This document shows positions 1 to 7,419 of a stretch of DNA of 64,000 bases, piece after piece. The stretch comes from Agitococcus sp. GTDB lineage: Bacteria; Pseudomonadota; Gammaproteobacteria; Pseudomonadales; Moraxellaceae. Position 1 is the first letter of the stretch. Every line of letters begins with the position of its first letter. The notes beneath the pieces are model-generated. The model had not been told where the DNA came from. It worked only from the letters and a program-made list of their open reading frames with translations, and ran no database searches. Both the position numbers and the translations under genes were made by a program. Where the stretch lies: contig JAUSLJ010000008.1 of assembly GCA_030646715.1 (NCBI GenBank), positions 124,001-188,000 of the forward strand, given 5' to 3'.

Positions 1-14
1 ACGGAGATAGAGAA

Positions 15-200
15 ATGACTGGCATGATTCTGCTATATATTTTTGGAACGTTCTCGGCCATTTTTGCTTTTGCAGGCATTTGTTGGTGGGCTTACACACC
101 TGCCAACAAAAAGCGTTTTGAGCAGGATGCCCAGTTGGCTTTAGATAGCGATCCTCTCTATCAAAAAAACCGTCACTTAGCGGGAGATAAATCAAAATGA
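15..200 (+). CDS. ccoQ: cbb3-type cytochrome c oxidase subunit CcoQ
   Basis: A 61-residue small subunit of the cbb3 terminal oxidase. One membrane segment (about residues 4-27) is followed by a short charged cytoplasmic tail, the usual FixQ/CcoQ shape and length. In this family CcoQ stabilises the interaction of CcoP with the core complex. A GGAG ribosome site lies 8 bases before the ATG. The stop overlaps the ccoP start in an ATGA, so the two are translationally coupled. The core subunits ccoN and ccoO should lie just upstream, outside the window. The assignment rests on shape plus position directly before ccoP. Confidence 0.9.
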   Translation: MTGMILLYIFGTFSAIFAFAGICWWAYTPANKKRFEQDAQLALDSDPLYQKNRHLAGDKSK

Positions 201-1105
201 GCGCGTTCTGGAGTGCTTATATCACTATCCTGTCATTGGGCTGCTTGGCATTTGTTGCAGGCGCAATGATTTTTACAACTCGCCTTGATGTCCATCGAGA
301 AGATGATGGAACAACAGGCCATGATTATGATGGTATCCAAGAATACGACAACCCCATGCCGCGTTGGTGGGTAAAAATGTATTGGATGGGTATCGCCTTT
401 TTCATATTTTATGTCGCAGCATATCCTGCTTTAGGTGCTTACAAAGGCTTTTTAGGCTGGACTTCCTACGGCGAACATGACAAAGACAAAGCCGAATATG
501 ATGCAAAATACGGCCCAATTTTCAAAGCTTATGCAGAAAAGCCCGTTGAAGAATTGGCTCAAGATGTAGCTGCGATGAAAATTGCGGGTCGTCTGTATGC
601 AAATAACTGCGCGGCTTGTCATGGTGCGGATGCTCGTGGTGCTAAAGGTTTTCCGAATTTAACCGATGATGATTGGTTATACGGTGGTGAACCCGATAAG
701 CTAATTGAAACATTAACCAATGGCCGTTTGGCTGTTGTTGGTGGTTCAAAAATGCCAGCATGGGGCGAGACATTAGGTGAGCAAGGTATCAAAGAAGTAG
801 CTGCATACGTCTTAACCTTGTCTGATCGTAAGTTATCTGAAGCTGACAGCAAACTGGCTGAAGCAGGTCAAGCACGTTTTGTCGTTTGTGCTGCATGTCA
901 TGGCGCAGAAGGCAAAGGTAATCAAGCACTAGGCGCACCTAATTTAGCTGATACCATTTGGTTATACGGTGGCAGCAAAGCGACTATCGAAGAAACACTT
1001 CGTAAAGGTCGTAATGGTGCAATGCCTGCTTGGGGTGAAAGCCTAGGTAAAGAAAAAGTACATTTGCTTGCTGCTTATGTATGGTCGCTTTCTCACGGCA
1101 AATAA
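197..1105 (+). CDS. ccoP: cbb3-type cytochrome c oxidase diheme subunit CcoP
   Basis: The 302-residue diheme c subunit passes electrons to the CcoN/CcoO core of the high-affinity oxidase. Two N-terminal membrane segments (about 7-29 and 60-80) flank the conserved DNPMPRWW stretch typical of FixP/CcoP. Two periplasmic cytochrome c domains follow. Heme sites are C138/C141/H142 and C231/C234/H235, each a CAACH, with likely Met ligands in the two MPAWGE motifs (M186, M276). The start overlaps the ccoQ stop by four bases. A strong hairpin follows, separating the oxidase operon from the assembly genes. Confidence 0.96.
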   Translation: MSAFWSAYITILSLGCLAFVAGAMIFTTRLDVHREDDGTTGHDYDGIQEYDNPMPRWWVKMYWMGIAFFIFYVAAYPALGAYKGFLGWTSYGEHDKDKAEYDAKYGPIFKAYAEKPVEELAQDVAAMKIAGRLYANNCAACHGADARGAKGFPNLTDDDWLYGGEPDKLIETLTNGRLAVVGGSKMPAWGETLGEQGIKEVAAYVLTLSDRKLSEADSKLAEAGQARFVVCAACHGAEGKGNQALGAPNLADTIWLYGGSKATIEETLRKGRNGAMPAWGESLGKEKVHLLAAYVWSLSHGK

Positions 1106-1146
1106 TCTATCAGCAAAGTTGATGTCACGGATCAATTTTAACAGTA

Positions 1147-1188
1147 AACCTTATCTACAATAGACGTTATATTGTAGGTAAGGTTTTT
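1147..1188 (+). terminator. Rho-independent terminator after ccoP
   Basis: Two 15-base arms (1147-1161 and 1171-1185) pair completely if one U-G wobble is allowed, around a 9-base loop. A T run follows at 1184-1188. It closes the ccoNOQP operon. The next 150 bases up to ccoG hold no other feature I can support. Confidence 0.8.
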
Positions 1189-1342
1189 AACCACCTCACT
1201 TTTTCCAACATTTATTTTTCATAAGGATATTCTGACGTGCTTAGGCTTTACGCAAAAAGCGCTTTTGCGTAAGTCCTAATTTTTGTGCCTGAACTACTGA
1301 GGCATAAATCCTGTTATCCCATTTATAGGTTGATGACCCGCT

Positions 1343-2767
1343 ATGAGCCAAAAAATCCCTACGCAAGACAACTCGCCTGACCCTGTCAAAATTCACAACC
1401 CTGACCATGATGCCATTGCAAAAAAACGTAAAATTCATCCACGTTCTATTAGTGGTTTTTTCAGCAAAATGCGTCTTTCCAGCATGACTTTTGTCATACT
1501 CATCTACTCGCTGTTGCCGTGGGTGAATTGGGAAGGTCGCCAAGCGCTATTGTTTGATTTACCCCACCGCCAATTTTTTATTTTTGGTTGGACATTTGCG
1601 CCACAAGACTTTTTCTTCTTGTCTTGGCTGTTAATGATTGCCGCTTTTGGCTTATTTGTGGTGACTGTTTTTGCGGGGCGTGTTTTTTGTGGTTATGTTT
1701 GCCCACAGTCCACATGGACGAAAATTTTTATGTGGATTGAACACCTGACTGAAGGTGAACGTAACGCCCGTATCAAACTGGACAAAGCCCCCTTCTCAGG
1801 CGAAAAACTCATACGTAAAAGTGTCAAACATTTTTTATGGTTAGTCGTTGCCTTTGCGACGGGCTTTATTTTTGTTGGTTACTTCACGCCCATTCGTAGC
1901 CTTGCACCTGAGTTTTTCACAGGTACATTAGCTGGCTGGGGATACTTTTTTATTGGCTTGTTTACTGTTTTCACCTACATGAATGCAGGATGGTTACGCG
2001 AGCAAGTCTGCTTTATTATGTGTCCATATGGCCGTTTTCAAAGCGTGATGTTTGATAAAGACACATTGATTGTTTCTTATGATAGCGAACGCGGAGAGCC
2101 CCGTGGCAAACGTAAAAAAGATGTTGACCTCAAGGATGCGGGCTTAGGCTCATGTATAGATTGTCAGCTCTGTGTACAAGTTTGTCCTACAGGCATTGAT
2201 ATTCGTGATGGTTTACAATTTCAGTGTATTCAATGTGCGCTCTGTATTGATGCCTGTGACAGTATCATGGATCAAATGAACTATCCAAGAGGTTTGGTAC
2301 GCTACACAACCGAACACATTCTGAAAGAAAAAACAGGTTATCATTGGTTGCGTCCGCGTTTAATCGGCTTTTTCTCTGTACTCATGATTATGGTCGGACT
2401 ATTTGTTTACTCACTCGCCACACGCGTACCATTAGCGATTGAAGCAATTCGTGACCGCAATCAGTTGTATCGTGAAAACAGTGAGGGCTTAATCGAGAAT
2501 GTTTATACGCTTAAAATCATGAACAAATCTCAGCAAGCGGCAACTTACCATCTGTCAATTGAAGGTGACGAGCATATTACTCTCGTTGATGTACCTGACT
2601 TCGCTTTAGCCGCAGGTGAGATTTCAACCTTGCCCGTCACGCTACAAGCTGATCCTGGTTATTTGAAAAAATCCAACTATGAAGTTGAATTCAAAATCAA
2701 AGCCATCAATGATGAAGAACTAGAGGCAGAAACAGAAAGTCGTTTCTTAGCCCCTGCAAGTCATTAA
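1343..2767 (+). CDS. ccoG: cbb3 oxidase assembly iron-sulfur protein CcoG (FixG/RdxA)
   Basis: A 474-residue membrane ferredoxin-like protein that reduces Cu(II) to Cu(I) during cbb3 oxidase assembly in studied species. About five membrane segments lie in the N-terminal half, including the family stretch CGYVCPQSTW. Two 4Fe-4S clusters follow: C271/C274/C277/C281 and C295/C298/C301/C305. A further membrane segment near 340-360 leads to a C-terminal Ig-like FixG_C domain. The SD before the ATG is weak. It heads the ccoG-fixH-ccoI-ccoS set. Confidence 0.95.
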   Translation: MSQKIPTQDNSPDPVKIHNPDHDAIAKKRKIHPRSISGFFSKMRLSSMTFVILIYSLLPWVNWEGRQALLFDLPHRQFFIFGWTFAPQDFFFLSWLLMIAAFGLFVVTVFAGRVFCGYVCPQSTWTKIFMWIEHLTEGERNARIKLDKAPFSGEKLIRKSVKHFLWLVVAFATGFIFVGYFTPIRSLAPEFFTGTLAGWGYFFIGLFTVFTYMNAGWLREQVCFIMCPYGRFQSVMFDKDTLIVSYDSERGEPRGKRKKDVDLKDAGLGSCIDCQLCVQVCPTGIDIRDGLQFQCIQCALCIDACDSIMDQMNYPRGLVRYTTEHILKEKTGYHWLRPRLIGFFSVLMIMVGLFVYSLATRVPLAIEAIRDRNQLYRENSEGLIENVYTLKIMNKSQQAATYHLSIEGDEHITLVDVPDFALAAGEISTLPVTLQADPGYLKKSNYEVEFKIKAINDEELEAETESRFLAPASH

Positions 2768-2777
2768 TTTCAATCAG

Positions 2778-2807
2778 TTGAAAGTGGATTTAAAAATCCA
2801 CCTTCAA
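2778..2807 (+). other. Intergenic stem-loop between ccoG and fixH
   Basis: Arms of 14 bases (2778-2791 and 2794-2807) pair with one mismatch, and no T run follows. It may stabilise the upstream message or reduce read-through rather than terminate. The function is inferred only. Confidence 0.4.
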
Positions 2808-2827
2808 TCTAGACAAAAGGTATCCTC

Positions 2828-3349
2828 ATGCAAGAATCCTTAAAACCCGATGCCAAACCGTGGTTTCATAATCCGTGGGTATGGTTATTAATTTTGATAC
2901 CACTGACCTCTGTTTGCCTAAGTTTTACCATGCTGTGGGTTGCCGTCACCAATAAAGACCCGGAAGTCCAAGACGATTGGTACAAAGATAAAAAAGCGGT
3001 GCGTCAAGATTTTGCTCGTGACGAATATGCCAGTGCATTAAGCATTCAAGCGCAATATAGCCACACAGGAAAAGCCGTTAAATTTGTCATTAACAGCACT
3101 TACAATCTTGATAGCAATGCTTTACCTGCAACGCTGACCTTGGCTTTTTCGCACCCGACCGACTCCAAGCGTGACCTCTCGACAGTGTTGCAAAAACAAG
3201 CAGATGGTAGTTACGCCACCACACTTGACCGTGAATTAACAGGCCGTTATTACCTGACTCTCAGCAACACCGTGTGGCGTTTAAAAGATATGGTTTTTTT
3301 ACCGCTCATTGAACCTATTACTATTAAGCCAGAACCGATTAAATCGTAA
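2828..3349 (+). CDS. fixH: FixH family cbb3 assembly protein
   Basis: A 173-residue protein with one N-terminal membrane segment (about 18-41) and a periplasmic beta-rich domain. It carries the DWYKDKKAVRQDF stretch characteristic of the FixH/CcoH family. FixH works with the CcoI copper ATPase in maturing cbb3 oxidase. An AAAGG ribosome site precedes the ATG. The stop codon is directly followed by the ccoI ATG, so the two are coupled. Family placement is supported by both the motif and the position between ccoG and ccoI. Confidence 0.88.
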   Translation: MQESLKPDAKPWFHNPWVWLLILIPLTSVCLSFTMLWVAVTNKDPEVQDDWYKDKKAVRQDFARDEYASALSIQAQYSHTGKAVKFVINSTYNLDSNALPATLTLAFSHPTDSKRDLSTVLQKQADGSYATTLDRELTGRYYLTLSNTVWRLKDMVFLPLIEPITIKPEPIKS

Positions 3350-5728
3350 ATGAGTACTTGTTTTCATTGTGGTGAAGCACTCCCAGCAAAATCTTTTCAA
3401 TTTAAAGTGCTGGGAGAAATGCGTGAATTGTGTTGTATGGGCTGTTATGCCGTGACTGAAGCTATCGTCAATGCTGGTCTTGAACATTATTATCAAGAGC
3501 GCGATGTCATCAGTCCAACTGCACCACTGCCAGAATCATTAACCATTTTGCAAGGTTACGATCATCCCAATACCCAACTACAATTTTTGCATCGTGAACA
3601 AGACTTAGCTTGTGCCGAATTAAGTGTTGAAGGGGTGACCTGTGCCGCCTGTGCGTGGTTAATTGAACGGCGATTAGCCCAAGAACCGAGCGTCAAACAA
3701 GCGACTGTTAACCTAAGCAGCCATCGTTTACGGTTGTTATGGGATGATAACCAAGCACCGCTAAGCCAGTTATTGGCTGACTTAGAACAACTGGGCTATC
3801 GTGCGCGGCCTTTTCGTACTGACACTCACGCGCAATTACTCAAACAAGAATCACGCCAATTATTAATGCGTTTAGGGGTTGCCGCGCTTGGCTCTATGCA
3901 AGCGATGATGTACGCAGGCAGCTTATATTTTGCGACGGACATGACCGACACCTACCGTGATTTTTTTCGTTGGACTTCGTTAGTGGTCACCACACCGATC
4001 TTTTTTTACTCAGGTTATCCTTTTTATCGGTCGGCATGGTATGCCTTAAAAGCGCGTACCTTAAATATGGACAGCTCGGTATCCATTGCCCTGATTATTA
4101 GTTTTTTTGCCAGTATTTATGCCATGCTGACAGGCGCACCGCACGTCTATTTTGACTCGGTGAGTATGTTTATCTTTTTTCTGTTAGCAGGTCGTTATTT
4201 AGAAGCACAAGCCCGACAACAAGCGAGCCAAACCGCCAATGATTTAATTCCAATTATGCCGCGTTTAAGTCATCGACTTTTATCGAATGGTGACAGTGAA
4301 GAAGTGCCCGTTAGCGACCTCCACTTAGGCGAACATATTATTGTCAAAGCAGGAGAAATCATTCCTTGTGATGGTCTAGTCTTAGAAGGTCATAGCGCAG
4401 TTTCAGAAGCATTATTAACGGGTGAGCCGTTACCGATTGATAAAAATAAAGGTGATCGTGTCGTCAGTGGCAGTCAAAACCATGACAGCCCTTTAGTGAT
4501 AGAAATACTAAAAACTGCTCAAAGCAGCACACTGGCCACCATCCACCAATTGATGAATCGTGCTTTAGCCGAAAAGCCATTACTCGCTGAACGCGCTGAC
4601 CACATTGCTCACTGGTTTGTGCTGATTATTTTAGTATTGTCTGCCGTCGTTTATGGGGCGTGGTATGTTGTTAATCCTGAATACGCTTTATTAGCAACCA
4701 TAGCAGTTTTAGTTGCCACCTGCCCTTGTGCTTTATCGTTGGCCACACCAGTTGCTTTAACGACTGCCACCAATCAACTAGCACAACAAGGCTTTTTGAT
4801 TACTCGTGGTCATGTCTTAGAAACACTATCGCAAGCAAGCCATATTATTTTTGATAAAACAGGTACATTAACTGAAGGCAAATTAGAATTAGCATCTATC
4901 AAAGTTTTTGCTGAGTTGGATGAATTAGCGGTTAAAACCATAGCAACCGCCTTGGAACAATACTCTGAGCATCCTGTGGCACTGGCGTTCAAGCGACTTA
5001 AACTCGCCGATTTACCTTTAGTCAGCGAAACCACCAATCTTGTGGGTTCAGGTTTAAAAGGCGTTATTGATGGTAAATCTTATCTTATTGGCCATGATTT
5101 ATTTGCCCTAGGACGAGAAGCTGTGGCTCCTGATGAAGGCTTTCTACGCATTTGGTTAAGCCTTGATCAACAACCACTCGCTAGTTTTGACTTGCGCGAC
5201 AAAGTACGCCCCGATGCCGCCAGTTTAATTCAACAATTAAAAGCACAAGGTTTAACCACCGTTTTATTATCAGGCGATAGGTCGCAAGCCCCTCAATTAT
5301 TAGGGCAAGCATTAGCGATTGATGATATTAAAGCTGGATTAAGCCCTACCGAAAAAGCGCAATATGTGCAGAACTTACAAGCACAAGGCGCAATTGTAGT
5401 GATGGTCGGTGACGGTATTAACGATGCGCCCGTATTGGGGCAGTCTCATTTATCGGTGGCCATGTCATCTGGCGCAGATTTAGCTCAAACTACTGCCGAT
5501 GCTATTTTATTAAGCGATAAACTAGCCCCTTTAGTACGTGCAAGACAATTGGCCATTCGCACGCAAGTAATTGTCAAACAAAATCTATACTGGGCTTTTG
5601 TCTACAATTTAGCCATTTTACCGCCTGCGGCACTCGGTTATATTCCCCCTTGGGTCGCCGCAATTGGCATGTCATTAAGCTCTTTATTTGTGGTTTTGAA
5701 TGCGTTAAGGCTAAAACGCACCAACTAA
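3350..5728 (+). CDS. ccoI: Copper-translocating P1B-type ATPase CcoI (FixI)
   Basis: A 792-residue copper exporter that supplies Cu to the cbb3 oxidase rather than acting mainly in resistance. Order: an N-terminal Cys cluster (CFHCG, then CCMGC), a heavy-metal-associated domain with C98/C101 in GVTCAAC, about eight membrane segments, TGEP in the actuator domain, the CPC metal channel (C458, C460), the phosphorylated D502 in DKTGT, an SEHP motif in the nucleotide domain, and GDGIND (687-692). The N-terminal zinc-finger-like cluster is usual for FixI-type enzymes. It starts immediately after fixH and is followed by ccoS after 13 bases. Confidence 0.95.
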   Translation: MSTCFHCGEALPAKSFQFKVLGEMRELCCMGCYAVTEAIVNAGLEHYYQERDVISPTAPLPESLTILQGYDHPNTQLQFLHREQDLACAELSVEGVTCAACAWLIERRLAQEPSVKQATVNLSSHRLRLLWDDNQAPLSQLLADLEQLGYRARPFRTDTHAQLLKQESRQLLMRLGVAALGSMQAMMYAGSLYFATDMTDTYRDFFRWTSLVVTTPIFFYSGYPFYRSAWYALKARTLNMDSSVSIALIISFFASIYAMLTGAPHVYFDSVSMFIFFLLAGRYLEAQARQQASQTANDLIPIMPRLSHRLLSNGDSEEVPVSDLHLGEHIIVKAGEIIPCDGLVLEGHSAVSEALLTGEPLPIDKNKGDRVVSGSQNHDSPLVIEILKTAQSSTLATIHQLMNRALAEKPLLAERADHIAHWFVLIILVLSAVVYGAWYVVNPEYALLATIAVLVATCPCALSLATPVALTTATNQLAQQGFLITRGHVLETLSQASHIIFDKTGTLTEGKLELASIKVFAELDELAVKTIATALEQYSEHPVALAFKRLKLADLPLVSETTNLVGSGLKGVIDGKSYLIGHDLFALGREAVAPDEGFLRIWLSLDQQPLASFDLRDKVRPDAASLIQQLKAQGLTTVLLSGDRSQAPQLLGQALAIDDIKAGLSPTEKAQYVQNLQAQGAIVVMVGDGINDAPVLGQSHLSVAMSSGADLAQTTADAILLSDKLAPLVRARQLAIRTQVIVKQNLYWAFVYNLAILPPAALGYIPPWVAAIGMSLSSLFVVLNALRLKRTN

Positions 5729-5741
5729 CGAGGACATCGTC

Positions 5742-5906
5742 ATGGATGTTGTTTATTTGCTAGTACCGTTGAGCATTCTATTTTTAATTTGTGCTATATG
5801 GGCGTTGTTATGGGCGATTCGAAGTGAACAATTCGATGATTTAGAAGGCCCTGCCAGCCGCATTATCATGGATGACCGAGAAATGAGACGCAAAAAAGAT
5901 GACTGA
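5742..5906 (+). CDS. ccoS: cbb3 oxidase maturation protein CcoS
   Basis: A 54-residue protein: one membrane helix (about residues 4-27), then the family-typical EQFDDLEGPA segment, an IIMDD motif and a lysine-rich end. CcoS is needed for heme and copper insertion into cbb3 oxidase. An ACGAGGA site sits about 8 bases before the ATG. Its end overlaps the start of the next gene by 8 bases. Length, motif and position after ccoI all agree. Confidence 0.92.
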   Translation: MDVVYLLVPLSILFLICAIWALLWAIRSEQFDDLEGPASRIIMDDREMRRKKDD

Positions 5907-6741
5907 TTTTTTGATTATTGGTACTGCCCTCGCTGCGGGTTTTTTTGGCTCTCCGCATTGTTTGGGTATGTGTGGCGGTATCGTCAGTGCCTTAAGTTTT
6001 GCTTTATCCAGCCAGACACCGCAGCGCCGCTTTATGCTGCAAACGCTGTATCATCTTGGCCGTTTAATCTCGTATAGCTTTTTAGGTTTACTGGTTGGGC
6101 TATTGGGTCAAGGTTTATTAGCTCCCCTCGCAAACTCAAAATGGCCTTATATTGCCACGGCCGTAATGATGATTGCCTTTGGTTTGTATTTAACAGGCTG
6201 GTGGCGTGGACTGGATAAACTGGAAGCCTTAGGTGGCCGTTTATGGCAAAAAATGTCGCCCTTGCGTCAGCGTTTTATGCCGATTAATAGTCCACCTCGT
6301 GCCTTGATTGCAGGAATGTTATGGGGATTTTTACCCTGCGGCTTAGTTTATAGTGCCTTAGCTTTAGCCTTAACCAGTGCCAATGCAGTTACATCTAGTA
6401 TGGCTATGTTAGCATTTGGTTTAGGCACTTTACCGATGATGCTGTTAGCAGGCAGTACCGCAGGGGCATTAAAACAAAAACTCCAGCAACATGGATGGCG
6501 CACCGCCAATGGTTTGTTGGTCATTGCATTTGGCGTATGGACATTATTACAAGCGATGATGCATAGCTCAGGTGGTCATCATAATCACGCATCACATCAG
6601 CATCCAATTAGTCCATCTACCACGACAACACCATCATCAAATACCGTTCCCGAACATCATCATGTTGAAGGCATGGATATGTCTAATATGCCTGCTCAGG
6701 AAATGACAACCATGCCAAAACATGAACATCATCACCCGTAA
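5899..6741 (+). CDS. TauE/SafE-like (DsbD_2/UreH-type) membrane transporter, cbb3 cluster
   Basis: A 280-residue membrane protein with about six helices and the signature GSPHCLGMCGG at residues 18-28, typical of the sulfite-exporter-like/UreH family (DsbD transmembrane relatives). Such genes often close ccoGHIS clusters and are thought to move copper or another metal for oxidase assembly. The C-terminal tail from about residue 222 is rich in His and Met, with HHNHASHQH, EHHHVEGMDM and EHHHP ending the protein, which suggests a metal-binding extension. It overlaps ccoS by 8 bases. The substrate is inferred. Confidence 0.85.
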   Translation: MTDFLIIGTALAAGFFGSPHCLGMCGGIVSALSFALSSQTPQRRFMLQTLYHLGRLISYSFLGLLVGLLGQGLLAPLANSKWPYIATAVMMIAFGLYLTGWWRGLDKLEALGGRLWQKMSPLRQRFMPINSPPRALIAGMLWGFLPCGLVYSALALALTSANAVTSSMAMLAFGLGTLPMMLLAGSTAGALKQKLQQHGWRTANGLLVIAFGVWTLLQAMMHSSGGHHNHASHQHPISPSTTTTPSSNTVPEHHHVEGMDMSNMPAQEMTTMPKHEHHHP

Positions 6742-6761
6742 TTTTGATTAGAGTCCGCGCT

Positions 6762-7016
6762 ATGACTGCTCCTGCAAACAACGACCCCTTACATGGCTTG
6801 ACCTTAGAAGCATTACTAACCCGTTTAGTGGCATTGTATGGTTGGGCAGAATTAGCCCGCTTTATTGATATTCGTTGTTTTAGCCATGACCCGAGTATTA
6901 AGTCGAGCTTGACGTTTTTACGCCGGATGCCGTGGGCAAGAAAACAAGTTGAAGATTTTTATATTGCTTATGGCCATGATGAATGGTTGAAAGACCAAGC
7001 GGATAGCAAGCTTTAA
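6762..7016 (+). CDS. VF530 family DNA-binding protein (DUF2132)
   Basis: An 84-residue protein that matches the VF530 family through NDPLHGLTLE near its start and the run of conserved hydrophobics around YGWAEL, the FLRRMPWAR motif and the VEDFY ending. The family has a small helical fold with DNA-binding activity reported for its Vibrio member. I chose the ATG at 6762, which has an AGAG site about 8 bases upstream, rather than an in-frame TTG 18 bases earlier. It lies 20 bases after the transporter gene and may be cotranscribed with it. Its physiological role is unknown. Confidence 0.82.
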   Translation: MTAPANNDPLHGLTLEALLTRLVALYGWAELARFIDIRCFSHDPSIKSSLTFLRRMPWARKQVEDFYIAYGHDEWLKDQADSKL

Positions 7017-7112
7017 AGATTAATAACCCGTACAATATGCAGCACTTTAGAGTTTACGCTGTACAATGCGTGAGTTCTGAATGTTCGCAGCTGATTTATT
7101 TTTGGAAATTTG

Positions 7113-7364
7113 ATGAAAATTATTGCTCGTAACTTATCCCGTGAAACAACGGAAGCGGAATTAACCGCACTTTTTGCAGAGTTTGGTTTGGTTGAATCTT
7201 GTACATTGGTCATGGATAAAGACACTGGAAAATCTAAAGGTTTTGGCTTTATTGAAATGCCTAAACATATTGAAGCCAAACTGGCGATGAAACGCTTAAA
7301 TGCCAAAAAAATTGCAGGTAGCGTGATTCGGGTGAAACTGGCAGACGATGCGGCTAAAAAATAA
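7113..7364 (+). CDS. Single-RRM RNA-binding protein
   Basis: An 83-residue protein made of a single RNA recognition motif. RNP2 is IIARNL (residues 3-8) and RNP1 is KGFGFIEM (about 42-49), with the expected beta-alpha-beta spacing, and it ends in a Lys-rich tail. Proteins of this kind occur singly in many proteobacteria and cyanobacteria, and some are cold-induced. GGAA lies about 5 bases before the ATG. The gene is followed by a near-perfect palindrome facing the convergent fadD gene. The RNA target is unknown. Confidence 0.9.
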   Translation: MKIIARNLSRETTEAELTALFAEFGLVESCTLVMDKDTGKSKGFGFIEMPKHIEAKLAMKRLNAKKIAGSVIRVKLADDAAKK

Positions 7365-7387
7365 CGAATGCTGATTAAATTTTTGTT

Positions 7388-7415
7388 GTAGGGGCGATTC
7401 ACGAATCGCCCCTAC
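7388..7415. repeat. Short palindromic intergenic repeat (GTAGGGGCG family), likely also a terminator
   Basis: Perfect 13-base arms (7388-7400 and 7403-7415) around a 2-base centre, between the convergent RRM and fadD genes. A CCTTTTATTT stretch follows on the plus strand, so it may terminate the RRM transcript. Related palindromes ending in CCCCTAC or CCCTTAC occur near 23727, 27251, 31127 and 61536. Confidence 0.7.
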
Positions 7416-7419
7416 CCTT

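Noticed and set aside
1119-1135. FNR/Anr-like palindrome TTGAT-N7-ATCAA between ccoP and ccoG
   Set aside because: The true site has four bases between the half-sites; seven will not fit the regulator. It also lies before the ccoP terminator rather than at a promoter.
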